The notes beneath the pieces were generated by a model, which saw only the letters and a program-made list of their open reading frames with translations, did not search any database and had not been told where the DNA came from. The position numbers and the translations under genes are program-made. Shown here piece by piece: positions 46,078-57,407 of a DNA stretch of 64,000 nucleotides (position 1 is the first letter of the stretch; each line of letters starts with the position of its first letter). Source of the DNA: Tipula vernalis (Eukaryota; Arthropoda; Insecta; Diptera; Tipulidae); contig OY282560.1 of assembly GCA_958295665.1 (NCBI GenBank), positions 146,312,091 through 146,376,090 of the forward strand, in the 5' to 3' direction.

Positions 46078-46175
46078 GTTGTTAAAAATGCCTCTTCAAT
46101 GTTAGGTTTTATTAAACGTAATTCTATAGATTTCCAAGACACATTCGCGGTCCACCTTTGTGCGTTCCCAGGAAT
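46078..46175 (+). pseudogene. LINE fragment, part 1 (interrupted by DNA transposon)
   Basis: Plus-strand frame reads V-V-K-N-A-S-S-M-L-G-F-I-K-R-N-S, nearly identical to the LINE fragment at 58449-58751 (V-V-N-K-A-F-S-M-L-G-F-I-K-R-N-S). Similarity stops at the transposon end near 46180 and resumes at 49433. Decayed copy. Confidence 0.8.
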
Positions 46176-46179
46176 ATAC

Positions 46180-49100
46180 CTGTACCAAAAAGGCAGAGTC
46201 GCTTAAGAGATTTTAGGCGAAAATGCTTTTTTTTGTGCTTTATTAACTCTATGCATTTCTTTTTTTATTATATCAATTTTTCGTTAAATTACCGTTAAAT
46301 TTGAAAAAGTTATGGTACAAAAATATAATCGCCTATCTGCATACAAAAAATTCGACAAATGAAAGAATCGCCTAAGTGACTAAAAATTGATATCCCAACA
46401 CTTAGTTGCATTTAAGATAGCCTTTTAGAATTTTTTTCTTTTTCAATTTAAAAATCATACTCGAAAAAAGTTACTTAAGCGATTTTTTCAGTTTTTAATG
46501 GATCAAAAATATCAAACCTAAAGTTACATAAGCGGTTCTTTTGTTATTTTATTTTTCCGAAATTTGTGTTAACGTTACTTAAGCGATTATTTCATTTTTT
46601 AGTTAGTGAAAAAAATAAATTATGTGCCGTTAGGTGTTTTTTATACGTGTTTTAGGAACTAATAATGACACATAAGTGTTTTTTCAGTGAAGTGTTGATA
46701 AAATAATCTCATCTCGTATTGTAGTTTAAAGAAAAAAACAATATTGAAAGTGATAAGATAAATAATTAAAAACAGTTAATACTCATCTTAACATGTCGTT
46801 TCGATCAATTAGAATGATGAATATGGCGAGAAAAATTGCTGCAGCAAATGTAACTTGGAGTGCGATGCCAATTTCTTCTGGTATGTATTTTGTATTTTCT
46901 TAGTGTTACATATTTTAGTTATCTTGATTACTTTATTTTGTTTAAGTTGCAGATACGCTACTCGAACCAAAAAAATCACAGAACTCGCTTACTGATCCTC
47001 AATCACGCGATTCTTATTCAGAAACTGCTGTGTCTAAACAATCCATAAACATCGAAATGCAATCTAATGTTGCTAGACGTGTCAATAGCAACCAAATATC
47101 AGATTTGTTGCAACACAATGAAAAGCGTAACGATTTTAGTTCGAATGAAAATAATATTAATGAATCGTTTGATGACAGCGACATCGACCCAGATTTCATT
47201 CCTCCAAAATTCAGTGATACAACTTCATCTGACGACGAATTGTCTGACCTTTCCTAAATCGCTGCTACCATTGAAAGAAACCTATGTCCCGAGCATGAAA
47301 GCCATATTGCAAATATCAACATTGATAAGCCAAGTACTTCATCTACGGTTGTAAATAGTGACTTAATGGATCAAAATGAATGGCTAAAGCAAACTGTAAT
47401 TCCAAAATCTAAAAAAGGAATAAGCAAAGAAAGATTTTGTAAACCATTGGATGAATGTCAAATGAAGTGTCGAACAAAAATTACGTACGATGAGCAAAAA
47501 ACTATATTTAAAAAGTATTGGGAGCTTACTTCTTATACTCACTTCAAGGGCCTTATATGTATCTGGATTAATGGAAGTTCGCGGCAAGAAGCGAGTTACA
47601 TTATTAAAGAGTACTACTGCTCCTCGAAATATAACTCATTCGTACATATATAGTTTGGAACTCAATGGTTTGAGAATAACCGTTTGTCAAAAATGCTTCT
47701 TACATACTTTAGGGGAAACCGTGAGCTATATTAAGACAATCGGAAAAAAGATGTCAATTAATTCTTTTTATAACACTGTCGTAGAGAATCGTGGTAAAAG
47801 AATACCAGTTAATAAGCTTTCGGAGAGCCATTATACTCGGAATCGGTCAAGCAAAAAGTTTCTCCAATGCAATTTGAATTTACTAAAAATGTATAAACTT
47901 TACGCCGAAGAACATGAGCGTCCTATTTCAATTACCAAATACTCGGAAATTTTCAAAGGTATGTGTGTATTTATTTCGTGTAATCATTTTAATCAAACAG
48001 ATCTTTTTATAATAGGTTTTGGACTGTCTTTTAAAAAACCAAAATCTGATACGTGCAGTAAATGCGATACATTTAAATTGCAAATTGATGTTGCAAAAAC
48101 GATAGAAGAGAAAAATAAAATATCAGCATTGCAAACACAGGACCTTAATGACGCATATATCGCCTAAGATAATGATAAAAGCATTGCGCGAACGAATTCC
48201 AAAACCAAACTTTATACGTTTGACCTGGAAAACTGCTTGCCTACATCTCTTCTCTATTCCAATATATCATTTTACAAACGTCAATTATGGACGTATAACT
48301 TAACTGTCCGTGATTGTATATCAAACCAACCATATTGCTATATGACGCAACGAAGTAGCTTCTTGTCTTCTTGAACATCTTTTGTTTGAATCTCCCGACA
48401 CTGAAAATATAATATTTTACAGTGATTGTTGCAGCGGGCAAAACAAAAACTCGTTTGTTTCAATTATGTTCATGATGTTTTTGCAAAATAAGACCAACGT
48501 TACCACGATCGACCACAAATTTTTGCTACCAGGTCATACTCACATGGAGTGTGATGTGGATCACTCTGCCATTGAACGACAAAAGAAAAAGTCTCTCGTT
48601 CAAATACACCATCCAAGAGAATGGTATCAATTTGTCCGTACTGTCGGTACAACTCGCCAGTTTAAAGTTTTTGAAATTACACAAAACCAATTTTTTGATT
48701 TTGCGAAAATTGTCAAAACCAAATGCATGTGGCGGAATATGGATGAGGAAGGAAATAAATTTAAGTGGTCCGAGGTGAAATGGCTTCGGTACACAAGAAA
48801 TTTTGGGATAATTGAATATAAAAATTCATTAACAGAAGACGAACCATTTAAGTCATTGAATATACGACGACGAGGTATCGGATTACTACGTATATCCGAT
48901 CTTCAGCTTAGCTATGATGGCCCACACATCATAAGTAAAGAAAAGAAAAAAGATCTGATTGACCAATTACATCTTATAAATCAGATCCTGATTTAGCTGA
49001 TAGCGATGATTCAACATTTGAGGAAGCTTAAAATTAAATAAAATTTTGATTGGAAATTATAATTTTTGAATAAAAACTCTTAACATCAATAAAAAATGAA

Positions 49101-49432
49101 ATAAATTTTGAAAAAATAAACTAAGTGGTTTTAAGTTCTTGTTTTTCACTATAAAAACAATGGAAAAATAGCTTAAGTCACATAAGGCATTTATTCGCTG
49201 AAAACAAAAATTGAAAAGTTCGCCTAAGTGACAAAAACCCGTTTTTACTAAAAACTAAATTTTTTTTCATAATTTTAGTATGCCCTATTCAAACAGGTAG
49301 CTAAAACCGACCTAAAAACGTTGGCAATTTAAACAAATATCTTATCTGTTTTTTCCCGTAACCGAAGAAAACTTCATCGCATTTCTGAACATTGAGCAAA
49401 ATGTACTTAGGCGACTTTTCCTTTTTGGTACA
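46180..49432 (+). mobile_element. 3.25-kb DNA transposon with GQNKN-type transposase gene
   Basis: Terminal inverted repeats: CTGTACCAAAAAGG at 46180 and CCTTTTTGGTACA ending at 49432, pairing for about 27 bases with a few mismatches. Inside each end are clustered copies of a second motif, CGCCTAAGTGAC or CTTAAGCGA (46195, 46330, 46371, 46477, 46525, 46580 on the left; 49172, 49212, 49406 on the right), probable transposase-binding sites. It lies inside a LINE. The flanks GAATATAC (left) and GAATTAC (right) hint at a duplicated target but do not match exactly. Confidence 0.85.
46793..49033 (+). pseudogene. GQNKN-type transposase gene, several lesions
   Basis: ATG 46793 starts exon 1; a GTATGT...TTGCAG intron spans 46881-46952; a second small intron 47959-48015 keeps frame. 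Blocks in order: an acidic, Ser-rich N-terminal region (47155-47250), V-C-Q-K-C, L-S-F-K-K-P-K-S-D-T-C-S-K-C-D (48024-48066, zinc finger), L-W-T-Y-N-L-T-V, Y-S-D-C-C-S-G-Q-N-K-N (48418-48450, first acidic residue), and P-G-H-T-H-M-E with D-H-S-A-I-E (48529-48575). A polyadenylation signal AATAAA lies near 49036. Lesions: TAA at 47255, a frameshift near 47545, TAA at 48165, a small deletion near 48345, a frameshift near 48980. The family is multi-copy in insects and usually annotated uncharacterized; a DDE/D transposase (Sola-like) is my inference. Confidence 0.75.
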
Positions 49433-49560
49433 GAATTACAAGAGTCATTTGGTCTTCAATTTACGACTATCACTCTAATATAATTGAGAACATTCAAACA
49501 AAGTTTCGTTTTTCGTTCTTAATAAATTATTATCGTTAGAGCACGAAGATTTCAGGTATC
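49433..49560 (+). pseudogene. LINE fragment, part 2 (resumes after DNA transposon)
   Basis: Shortly after the transposon end the frame reads V-I-W-S-S-I-Y-D-Y-H-S-N-I-I-E-N-I-Q, matching V-I-W-S-T-F-H-E-S-H-S-N-R-I-E-T-V in the LINE at 58449-58751. This is the same reading position at which part 1 stopped. Confidence 0.75.
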
Positions 49561-51778
49561 TCCCTTGGCCGGTATAATATTCAGCAATATTTTAATAATA
49601 TTTTTCTCTTTTACAGCTGAAGTACCAATTATTCAAAAGGCTGAAATCTGTGCATTCGCTCTAATTTTATAGTACAATCAAATTAATAGCAGTACCAATT
49701 AGTCACTTATACAAACAAATAAAGAAAAAACCCGTATCTTTAGACGGTCAAAACTAATTATCACTTTATACTCGAATACATATAACAATTATATCGTGCA
49801 CCTACAGCTAAACCTTAAAAAATAAACCAATTTTTTCAAAGTGTCAGAAAATCATTACTGTCATTCTATAAAAAAAACCTAAACAAAAATTATAATGAAA
49901 TCGTCAAAACTCACCCTCTTCACCACATGTATTCCCTAAAGGGCGAAATATGAATGATATAGATATAAGAAGTACCTCCGTGGCAAATAAAAAAAATTCC
50001 AACGCATACACGTAATCATCACCGTTGACACCCTTTTTATGATTCATTCACTAGGACTAATTTAATATTTCCTCTTCTGTTAATTTTCCAACCGTTTTTA
50101 ATATTTTCTTTAATTTTAATTTTTTGTATTTTCTGTTTTCCCATTTCAATTTTTTTTGCCATGGCATAGTGATAATGAAAACTGAAAATTAAAATTAAAA
50201 AAACAACAACAAGGAAAAGACTCGCTCACCATCACCATTGTCGAGGGAAAAGAGTAAAAAATATAGCACACACAAAAAAAAATAAAATCTACTTTCCTAA
50301 CTTATCTTCCGGCAATTTATTAACAATTGGACATGAAAAAAAAAAAGACGAAAAGAAGTTTTTCTGCAACCGCGTTTTTTGATTAAGAATTTTTTGTTGT
50401 ACTCCTCCCTCCCGAAAGAACAAAGTGAACAATAACAACAACAATTATTGTAACGCGGCCTTAACTAAAGAAAATGAATATTAATGAATATTTTCTTCGT
50501 AAATGAAAATTTTTGTCGTTCTTTTATTTTTGAACATTTTCATTTTCTCTTAACCGTGGTTCTGGTTATTTTCTTACCTTCGGGGCAAATGTAACGAAAT
50601 TATATACGTTTTTTTTTTCCTTGTATAGTCGTGAAATGTAAAATGGTTAATTGTTTGATGTTAATAGAATTTTCCGGTTTATATATTTTTAGTCTTAATT
50701 TGAGAAAATGTTTTCGCGCACAGGCAGGCAGGCTACATCAAAAAATTCTTGGGGATGATGATTTTCTATTTTTGGCTTGATGATTCAATACCCTCAAAAC
50801 CACTTTGCTCTATTAAATTCACTTAATATTATTACATTTGTATAATTCTAATAAACTTAAGACATTTTCTTCTAAATATACTCGTACATGTAATACGGTA
50901 TATTCTCTTCAGCCATACCATGGTGTTGTGCCTTGTGTCCTTTCATAATGTACATCATATGGATGTTTGTTGTAATATATGTGACTTATTATTTATATTT
51001 TATAGTCTCAAGTCCCCAATGACATTTATAAGTATATATGTACATAGAATATTTCAACTTAAAGGAGCATATGTACACGTATGTACCAATGTAAAAAGAA
51101 AATGCTAAGATATTTTCAACTTTTCGTCTCAAAATAAAAACGGAAAAATAGAAATATTTTTTTATAGGATTATGTTTCGATGGTATTATGGATGGATACT
51201 TTCATGACTTGTAATCATATATAAAAGTATACATTTGTGTTCAAAGAAAGGAAAACTACTTAAGTTATTTTATTTTTAAGGCGAACATAGTCATAAGTTT
51301 ATTGTCATCATTATACAATTTTTATTTAGGTAAGATTGCTATAAATAAGATGCAGTCTCAGTCACAATTAACATAACATGCCTATAAATTTACATCATTT
51401 AGTTTGAATATATTTATTCTACTTACTTGACTTTTGTATTGTATTTGTGTGTAAGCACGAAGAAATACATAAATGCATGCATACATATTTTCATTTTGCT
51501 ACAAATAATTCAAAAGCTACAAATTTGCATTCCTAGGAACAGTCAAAGTAAAAAGAATTTAGCATTCGAAGCTTTTCTCATGTAAATTTTTCTTCATTAT
51601 TCTTCTTCATTATTGTAGTGTCAACGCAATCAAATTATAATCTCGTTCAAACGCTTTATAGAGGAGTTTTGCTTTCATGTTTCGGCAGTTTCTATTCGTC
51701 CATTTAAAGCTCAAAAATTAATCTGCCTTTTGTAACAGCCAATCGATGGTCTTCGATTTCAGGGGGTAGTTCGATTTG
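49561..51778. other. Non-coding DNA
   Basis: Over 2 kb of AT-rich sequence with no recognisable gene. Simple sequence includes GTATATATGTACATA near 51035 and GCATGCATACATA near 51475. Possibly host intergenic or intronic DNA. Confidence 0.55.
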
Positions 51779-52480
51779 GTTTTTATTTAGTAATAATTAA
51801 AACAAAAACTAAGAAAACTAAGAAAATATTAGAAAGGTAGACTTGATAAAATCTAAAAATTAGCTGCACTTGTAAATGCATTAAATCATCCACATTAGAA
51901 TCGCTAAACAAAAATGATTTTAATCCAGATGCGAACGGTTTTAGTTTCCTACAGATTTTCGACTCACCTGGAAGGTTATTGAACATTTTAGGAGCCAAAT
52001 ACACGATCATTTCTCGAATTGTAACCAGTAGTGACATTCAACCGATTAACATTGATAATGAAAATATTCTTGATACTTTTGAACACATATAAATGTCTTA
52101 ATGGAAATGTTTGCAACTCCTGAAATACAGGGCATGAAGAAGATAAACGAGTAGCATTATGCATAACTCTTATACTATGTTTTTCCGCTTTGATAAGGGG
52201 ATAAATTCTAGCATAGTAGGTTCCACCCCAGTATACTAGTCCATACGATAATTTCGTACCTATAATTGCAAAATAAATGTTAAATATAAATTAAAAAACG
52301 TAGTGGACCTAACACTGACCCTTTCGGTACACCATCATTTATGTTGATACCTTGGCTCAAAGCACCATTTTTTTGAACAACTTGTGACCGATCAGACAAA
52401 TAGGATTGAACGCACTGGAACATAATACGACGAAAATTAGCATGGAACAATTTTTGGACACTTAAAAAAAAGATTACATC
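51779..52480 (-). pseudogene. LINE reverse transcriptase remnant with internal deletion
   Basis: Minus strand: S-D-R-S-Q-V-V-Q near 52390, then G-V-P-K-G-S-V-L-G-P-L-R-F-L-I-Y near 52335-52290, the reverse transcriptase block before the catalytic pair. The F-A-D-D box and thumb are deleted. Sequence resumes at Y-W-G-G-T-Y-Y-A-R near 52230 and runs through the C-terminal domain to about 51783. Same general type as the 40771-43023 LINE but much older. Confidence 0.75.
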
Positions 52481-52561
52481 ATATTAAGGAAGGTAATTTC
52501 ATTAAAAATTTGATCAATAAATTCTTTAGATGGAAGAATAAATTATTAATATAAAGAAAAA

Positions 52562-52862
52562 TTGGGAATCCGACACGACGGTGGTGAAGGCGACGGTGTA
52601 GCTTCGGCTGCTCTGCTGTTTAAAATTCAAGCTGATATAGTTGGCGTTGTCCTGATCCAGGAGCCATGGCTTATGGGAATCAGGGCACCAAATTATGAAG
52701 TGCTATTTGCCAAGAAGGAAGGTAAGATTCGTGCATGCATTCTCGCTAAAACAAATCTAAACTTGTTGCTCTGTTTAATTACAGTAGCTCAGATGTGGTG
52801 GCGGCTGTCATTGAGATTGGTAGTTTAAATCTCTGGCTCATTTCAGCCTATCTATCATATGA
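52562..52862 (+). pseudogene. LOA/R1-type LINE endonuclease, part 1
   Basis: Plus-strand frames encode V-V-L-I-Q-E-P-W (the catalytic Glu block of apurinic-type LINE endonucleases), N-Y-E-V-L-F-A-K-K-E-G-K-I-R-A-C-I-L and then V-A-A-V-I-E-I-G. The piece ends in an S-A-Y-L-S-Y block. One frameshift lies near 52780. It is interrupted at 52862 by a DNA transposon; the rest continues at 54435. The reverse transcriptase is not found nearby. Confidence 0.8.
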
Positions 52863-54434
52863 CGTCTGTGAATTTTTTCACAAATAACAAAAATTAACAA
52901 AATGTATGTGTATACAAATTTTGTTAAATTAACAAAAAAATATGCAAGTATTGATAATACACTAGGTTAAAGCAATGTAATAAAAACAAGTATTATTGAA
53001 TATCCCACAATTTAATTTATTTACATACATAAAAATTATGTAGGTTAATACAGATTAATATTTTATATTTGCATTTACTTTCATAATATCGCAGAGGTTT
53101 TCCGCGGATACGACATGAATGGATAGTTAGATAAATGCATTCTCTTTCAAACAAAAATAGTCCCATCTCCATACGGAGGGCTGGAACCTTTTGTTATTGG
53201 TGAAGTAAGTTGATGATTTTCGCTTATTTCGTAAATAGTGATTTTTCACAGCGCTAAACCGGTTTTCTATTACCCATTTTTTTCTAGCCCATAGAGTAAC
53301 ACAGGAGAAATATTTTTTAATCGTAAATTGGACAAAAGCGTCACAATAAAATTTATTGACTTTTCCACCACTTTCTTTTGGAATTTGGCTTTGCACTTCC
53401 TGGTAAATACTCCTGTATTTTAAATAAAAGGGATTTGAGGTGTCTTCTGGCCATATGTTTATGTTCAAATTTACCAATTCTTCCGATTTACAACTTTCAG
53501 AATAAGCGAACATGTCGTTATACAATTTTCCTATTTTTTGCGTAAAATTCTTCTAGTGAGCACATGATGAAACAAAACTCTCGAAATAACTCGTCTATAC
53601 AGTTTATAGAATTGGCACAAAGCATAGCGCAGAAAAAGTCTAAAATTAGGTTTCGATGAACGGAATCTATACCTGGCAGTTTTTTTTTTAATTGTACTCT
53701 AATGATGTTCACAAAGTGCGAACAACAAATACATATTGGAGTAATTTTTTTTTTTGCGTTATACGATTTTCTGAGAAATTAAAATTTCATTGAATATATT
53801 CTGATATATTCATTGAATTGAATGTGTTGTTTATGGCGTTTATAAGAGCCCATGACCAGTCAACGACAAAATAATGACATTTAGGTTTCACAGAATTTTC
53901 CATTTCCTTTTTAACATCAATTAAAAATTTGCTTAAAGTCCATGCGTCATGTTGGCATGAAATAAATTCGGCGATTGGAATAATGTTCAAATTTATTTTT
54001 ATTACACATGTATAAAAAAGGATTCTTTTATAGTTGTGTTCTTTATGTCATGTTGGGAAATCTTAAATACAGTCAATCACAAAATTTCATATGTATGTAT
54101 ATCGTAAAATTCACCAACTTACTTCATCAATAATAAAAGTTTCCACCCCACCGTATGGAGATGGGACTATTTTGGTTTGAAAGAGGATGCATTTATCTAA
54201 CTACCCATTCATGTCATATCAGCGGAAAACCTTTGTGTTGTCTAACACAAAATTTCACATGTATATCGTAAAATTCACCAACATACTGCATCAACTAAAT
54301 CCACCATCTTAAATACAGTGAATTAAAATCTCCCTTTTTAGAATAATTTCGTAAATAACAATTTTTTTACCTACTGTATAAATACCACACCAATATATAT
54401 TCAGTTTTGTTATTTGTTATAAATTTCACAGTCG
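52863..54434 (-). mobile_element. 1.57-kb DNA transposon with 9-10 bp target duplication
   Basis: Ends CGTCTGTGAA (52863) and TTCACAGTCG (54434) pair over ~31 bases with four mismatches. TATCATATGA occurs at both borders (52853-52862 and 54435-54444). Removing the element and one duplicate joins the two LINE halves in a single reading sense. A second, inner pair of inverted repeats of ~90 bp lies at 53095-53182 and 54146-54233. A 9-10 bp duplication fits Mutator-like elements; that class is inferred from duplication length only. Confidence 0.88.
53127..53990 (-). pseudogene. Putative transposase remnant of the 52863-54434 element
   Basis: Three minus-strand pieces (53990-53787, 53712-53518, 53525-53127) in different frames appear to be one former protein of at least 250 residues. 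The first has F-V-V-D-W-S-W-A-L-I-N-A-I, where the Asp is a candidate catalytic residue, and is followed by a helical segment with C-A-M-L-C-A-N-S-I. The last piece has F-T-I-K-K-Y-F and W-R-W-D-Y-F-C. I recall similar D-x-S-W-A-L-I segments in multi-copy uncharacterized animal proteins but cannot name the family. Frameshifts at ~53750 and ~53520 make it non-functional. Confidence 0.5.
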
Positions 54435-54760
54435 TATCATATGAAGATGACCCTAAAGGTCTTAGAGGTGCTTTAATGGATGACCAAAAGCGAAAAGTTG
54501 GAGTCATCCTGGGTGATATGAACTCACACCAGACAATATGAGGAAGTACGGGTATAAACAAGAGAGGTGAGATACCCCTTGGTTTTATTTTTAGTACTAA
54601 CTTTCAAATATGTAATTTTCGGTATACGGCAATTTTTATAATTAGAAACAGGTAAGGGTTGCTATCTATCACGCTTGTCTCAGATTTTAGTACTGTTAAG
54701 TTGGTCAATTGGAAAGTGTCTGATAACCATTCCTTTTCTGATCACTGCTATCTTTAATGT
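54435..54760 (+). pseudogene. LOA/R1-type LINE endonuclease, part 2
   Basis: Continues part 1: D-D-P-K-G-L-R-G-A-L, V-I-L-G-D-M-N-S-H-Q-T-I-W-G-S-T (the D-x-N catalytic block of the endonuclease), I-N-K-R-G-E-I. A later N-W-K-V-S-D-N-H-S-F-S-D-H matches the final S-D-H catalytic block. Frames shift and stops are present. Confidence 0.8.
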
Positions 54761-55440
54761 GAACTGGTTACAGAAGCCGCAGATAGGACTATGGAGCGAA
54801 ATGGAGCGCTTTAAGTTTGTGGTGATTTTAAAGTCACCCCTAATCTGCAACTCATCGTGCATTGACATCCGGTACCCATAGGACAGAAGATCTTTTTCAT
54901 ATAAGTAATGTGAAATGTTTAAATTCATTGGATTAAAAGTATGGTTAAAATTCAATTGATGTAACTCAACAGGTGTTGGTATTTTAAATACAAATAGAAA
55001 TACATCAAGGCGCATTTGAATACAATTTGGGTTTACCACAATACTTGCTTGTAAAGCAAGGAGTAAAACACAAAATTTTTTAGAAGTTCCTACTCTCGGA
55101 ATGAAGGTGCGATCTCTTTTATGTAGCCACATACCTAGAAGACCCAATCAGAATTATCGAGTACTGCTAATTTGTTGGCTAGAGATCTGCCTACGATACC
55201 TTGTTATTAGTATCAATTGCTAATTGAAATGTAGGTAAGTGCGTCCCTATGTGAGACAGAACTCCCGTACCATAAGGCCCTCGTGATTCAGGTAATTGAG
55301 TTCTATGTTTATAAAAATGTTTCCCTCATGTTCTTCATTGTGTTTCGAAACACTTGCTAAACATAATCGAAGCAGTTGGCGTAAAAATCCCTAATCTCCC
55401 TGAAATCTATTTGACATGCTTCCAAAGGCGGTTTTTAAGA
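54761..55440 (-). other. Unassigned 155-residue minus-strand frame and flank
   Basis: An open frame from ATG 55147 to 54680 has a hydrophobic stretch (F-C-V-L-L-L-A-L-Q-A) that looks like a signal peptide, then varied, protein-like sequence. Its end overlaps LINE part 2 on the opposite strand, so at least that part is fortuitous. I recognise no family. Confidence 0.25.
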
Positions 55441-55444
55441 ATGA

Positions 55445-55862
55445 TACCGATATCAATAATTATCATATAATCATAACATCATACTACTGTACAATCATAC
55501 AACCATACCATAATAACTGCATACCATTATACCACAACATACATACATATTTATATCATACTACATACCATCATACCATCATAACATAATACAGTCACAC
55601 CATCGTACCACCAAGCCATCATTACACCACCGTAACATCACATGCCATACCATAATAACATCCTACCAGCTTACCATCCCACATACAGAATTGTACCATG
55701 TTATCATCGTACCTTCATATCACCATACCATCCTACATTTACACCATCGTACCATTATACCATCACCATCATAACCACAATCACAATCATCATCCCTCTT
55801 ACCATCATCATCACCATTTCCATCAACGTCACCATAACCATCACCATCACCATTACCATCAC
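55445..55862. repeat. Degenerate CATACCAT / CATCAC minisatellite
   Basis: About 400 bp of variants of CCATCATACCATCATAACAT, purine-poor on this strand apart from A, becoming CATCACCATCACCATTACC at 55820-55862. The 96-residue frame through it is Thr/Ile repeats and not a gene. Confidence 0.9.
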
Positions 55863-55992
55863 TGTTAATAAGATAATGATACACATGTCGATTTTTTTTT
55901 TGATTTTGAAGTTTCAAAAATACCACTTATAAATGCCTCCTAACAGGGAGCATGAGGAAGGGGTAACAATTTTTGACAACTATCTTCTATGA

Positions 55993-56410
55993 TTGTATCT
56001 TCTCGACTGCTATAAAGTATTCGTGCAACATTTAAAAACAATCATAGTTTTCATGGATTACAACGGTGTAGTGCATCATGAATTTATGCCACAAGGCCAG
56101 ACCGTAAACAAAGAGTATTATTTGGGCGTTGTGAGACGTTTGCGTGAAGCAATTCGCCGAAAGAGACCAGAATTGTGAGCAGAAAACTCGTGGATTTTGC
56201 ACCATGATAACGCACCGTCGCACAGTGCCATCATTATTCATAATTTTTTGACGAAAAATGCAACAAATACCATCCAACAGCCATCTAATTCACCTGATTT
56301 GGCTCTCTGTGACTTCTTTCTGTTCAATCGAGTTAAAAAACCATTACGGGGAACGCGTTTCAGCAGCCGAGAGGAAATAATGGAAAAATCGCCAACACAC
56401 ACAGAGTAGA
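55993..56410 (+). pseudogene. Mariner transposase fragment with in-frame stop
   Basis: It contains all three catalytic Asp blocks of a mariner enzyme: V-F-M-D-Y-N-G near 56050, L-H-H-D-N-A-P-S-H near 56198, and N-S-P-D-L-A-x-C-D-F-F-L-F near 56285. A TGA at 56176 interrupts an otherwise continuous frame at a place where Trp is usual. The N-terminal DNA-binding part and the C-terminal end are missing. It is a different mariner lineage from the 39158 copy. Confidence 0.85.
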
Positions 56411-56744
56411 TGTACTCTTGACTACGTAACTTTTGCAAATGTCAAGCTATGACGCTAAGATTTAGAGGGAATATCAACAACAGATGTACCAACTTAACAA
56501 AACAAAACAGAACTCAAATCGGAACGATGGGAGCGCCACACGGTGGTTATTCCGGGAACTTGTTGATCAATGAGTACTATTCTTCTTTATGTATTTTGCC
56601 ATTTGAATGCCAGTTTACCTTTACAATATGGATGAGCTTCTACAATATCCCTCTCATAACACCATCTGTATAGTTCATTAGAATATTCATGGTGGTATGG
56701 GTTAAGATGCTATTATCCTTTATGCAATCATGGTTGAAGACCAT

Positions 56745-56860
56745 GATTTACATTTCAAATTGATTCCTTTAAAACTTCAGATTGATCTGTTTACATTTCA
56801 AATTGATTCTTTTACGTTTCAAATTGAACTTTTTACATTTCAAATTGAACCTTTACCAGA
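56745..56860 (+). repeat. ~27-bp direct repeat, about four units
   Basis: Units of CATTTCAAATTGATTC with short variable joins (CTGTTTA, TTTTACG, CTTTTTA). It lies in a 71-residue frame, giving F-T-F-Q-I-D type repeats; probably not coding. The surrounding 56411-57029 stretch has no recognised gene. Confidence 0.75.
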
Positions 56861-57029
56861 TTTTAAATATGGTATATGGCAAATTAGGATGGAACTTGGC
56901 TGTTTCTTAACGAATTCATTTATTTATTTCCAACCAACAGTATGATTATGCAAAAATGGCATACATCATATTATTTAAAGTTACTGACAAAAGTTCTAAC
57001 AATTAACATAAAACATTTTAAAACAACAT

Positions 57030-57407
57030 TTAAAGCAAAAGCCTAGCGATTCGTGCTTTAGGACCATGGAAGCTGTAGTTGCTACTTGCAGTCGAAATAT
57101 GAAGGAGTTCTCGGGGGCGTAAGTTGCGTTGAGGAGCATAAATATTAAAACGTGTAAGAATGTCAGTACAGTCTATTTTACCACAAAAGATGTGACGCGC
57201 AAATATATCACTTGCGCCTGTACGCCTGGCACTTAACGATTGGAGATCCAGGAAACGACATCGGTCTACATATGGCGATAGTCTGAAATTATTGTCACGC
57301 TCGGAAGATTGTAATTTTCTGAGAACAAATAATAAAAACTGTTTTTGAACAGTTGTTACGTTCGATGAGGAGAGGGTGAACGTTAAGATGCTATACAAGC
57401 CCCGCAC
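57030..57407 (-). pseudogene. LINE C-terminal domain, same family as 58449-58985
   Basis: Minus-strand frame of 125 residues: V-Q-K-Q-F-L-L-F-V-L-R, then P-Y-V-D-R-C-R-F-L-D-L-Q-S-L, A-R-R-T-G-A-S-D, and I-Y-A-P-Q-R-N-L-R. This is the standard C-terminal region of Jockey/CR1-type LINE ORF2. It begins just where the 58449 fragment would lead, but 1 kb of other sequence lies between them. Confidence 0.75.

Noticed and set aside
55642..55932. 96-residue Thr/Ile-rich frame
   Set aside because: Translation of the CATACC/CATCAC minisatellite.
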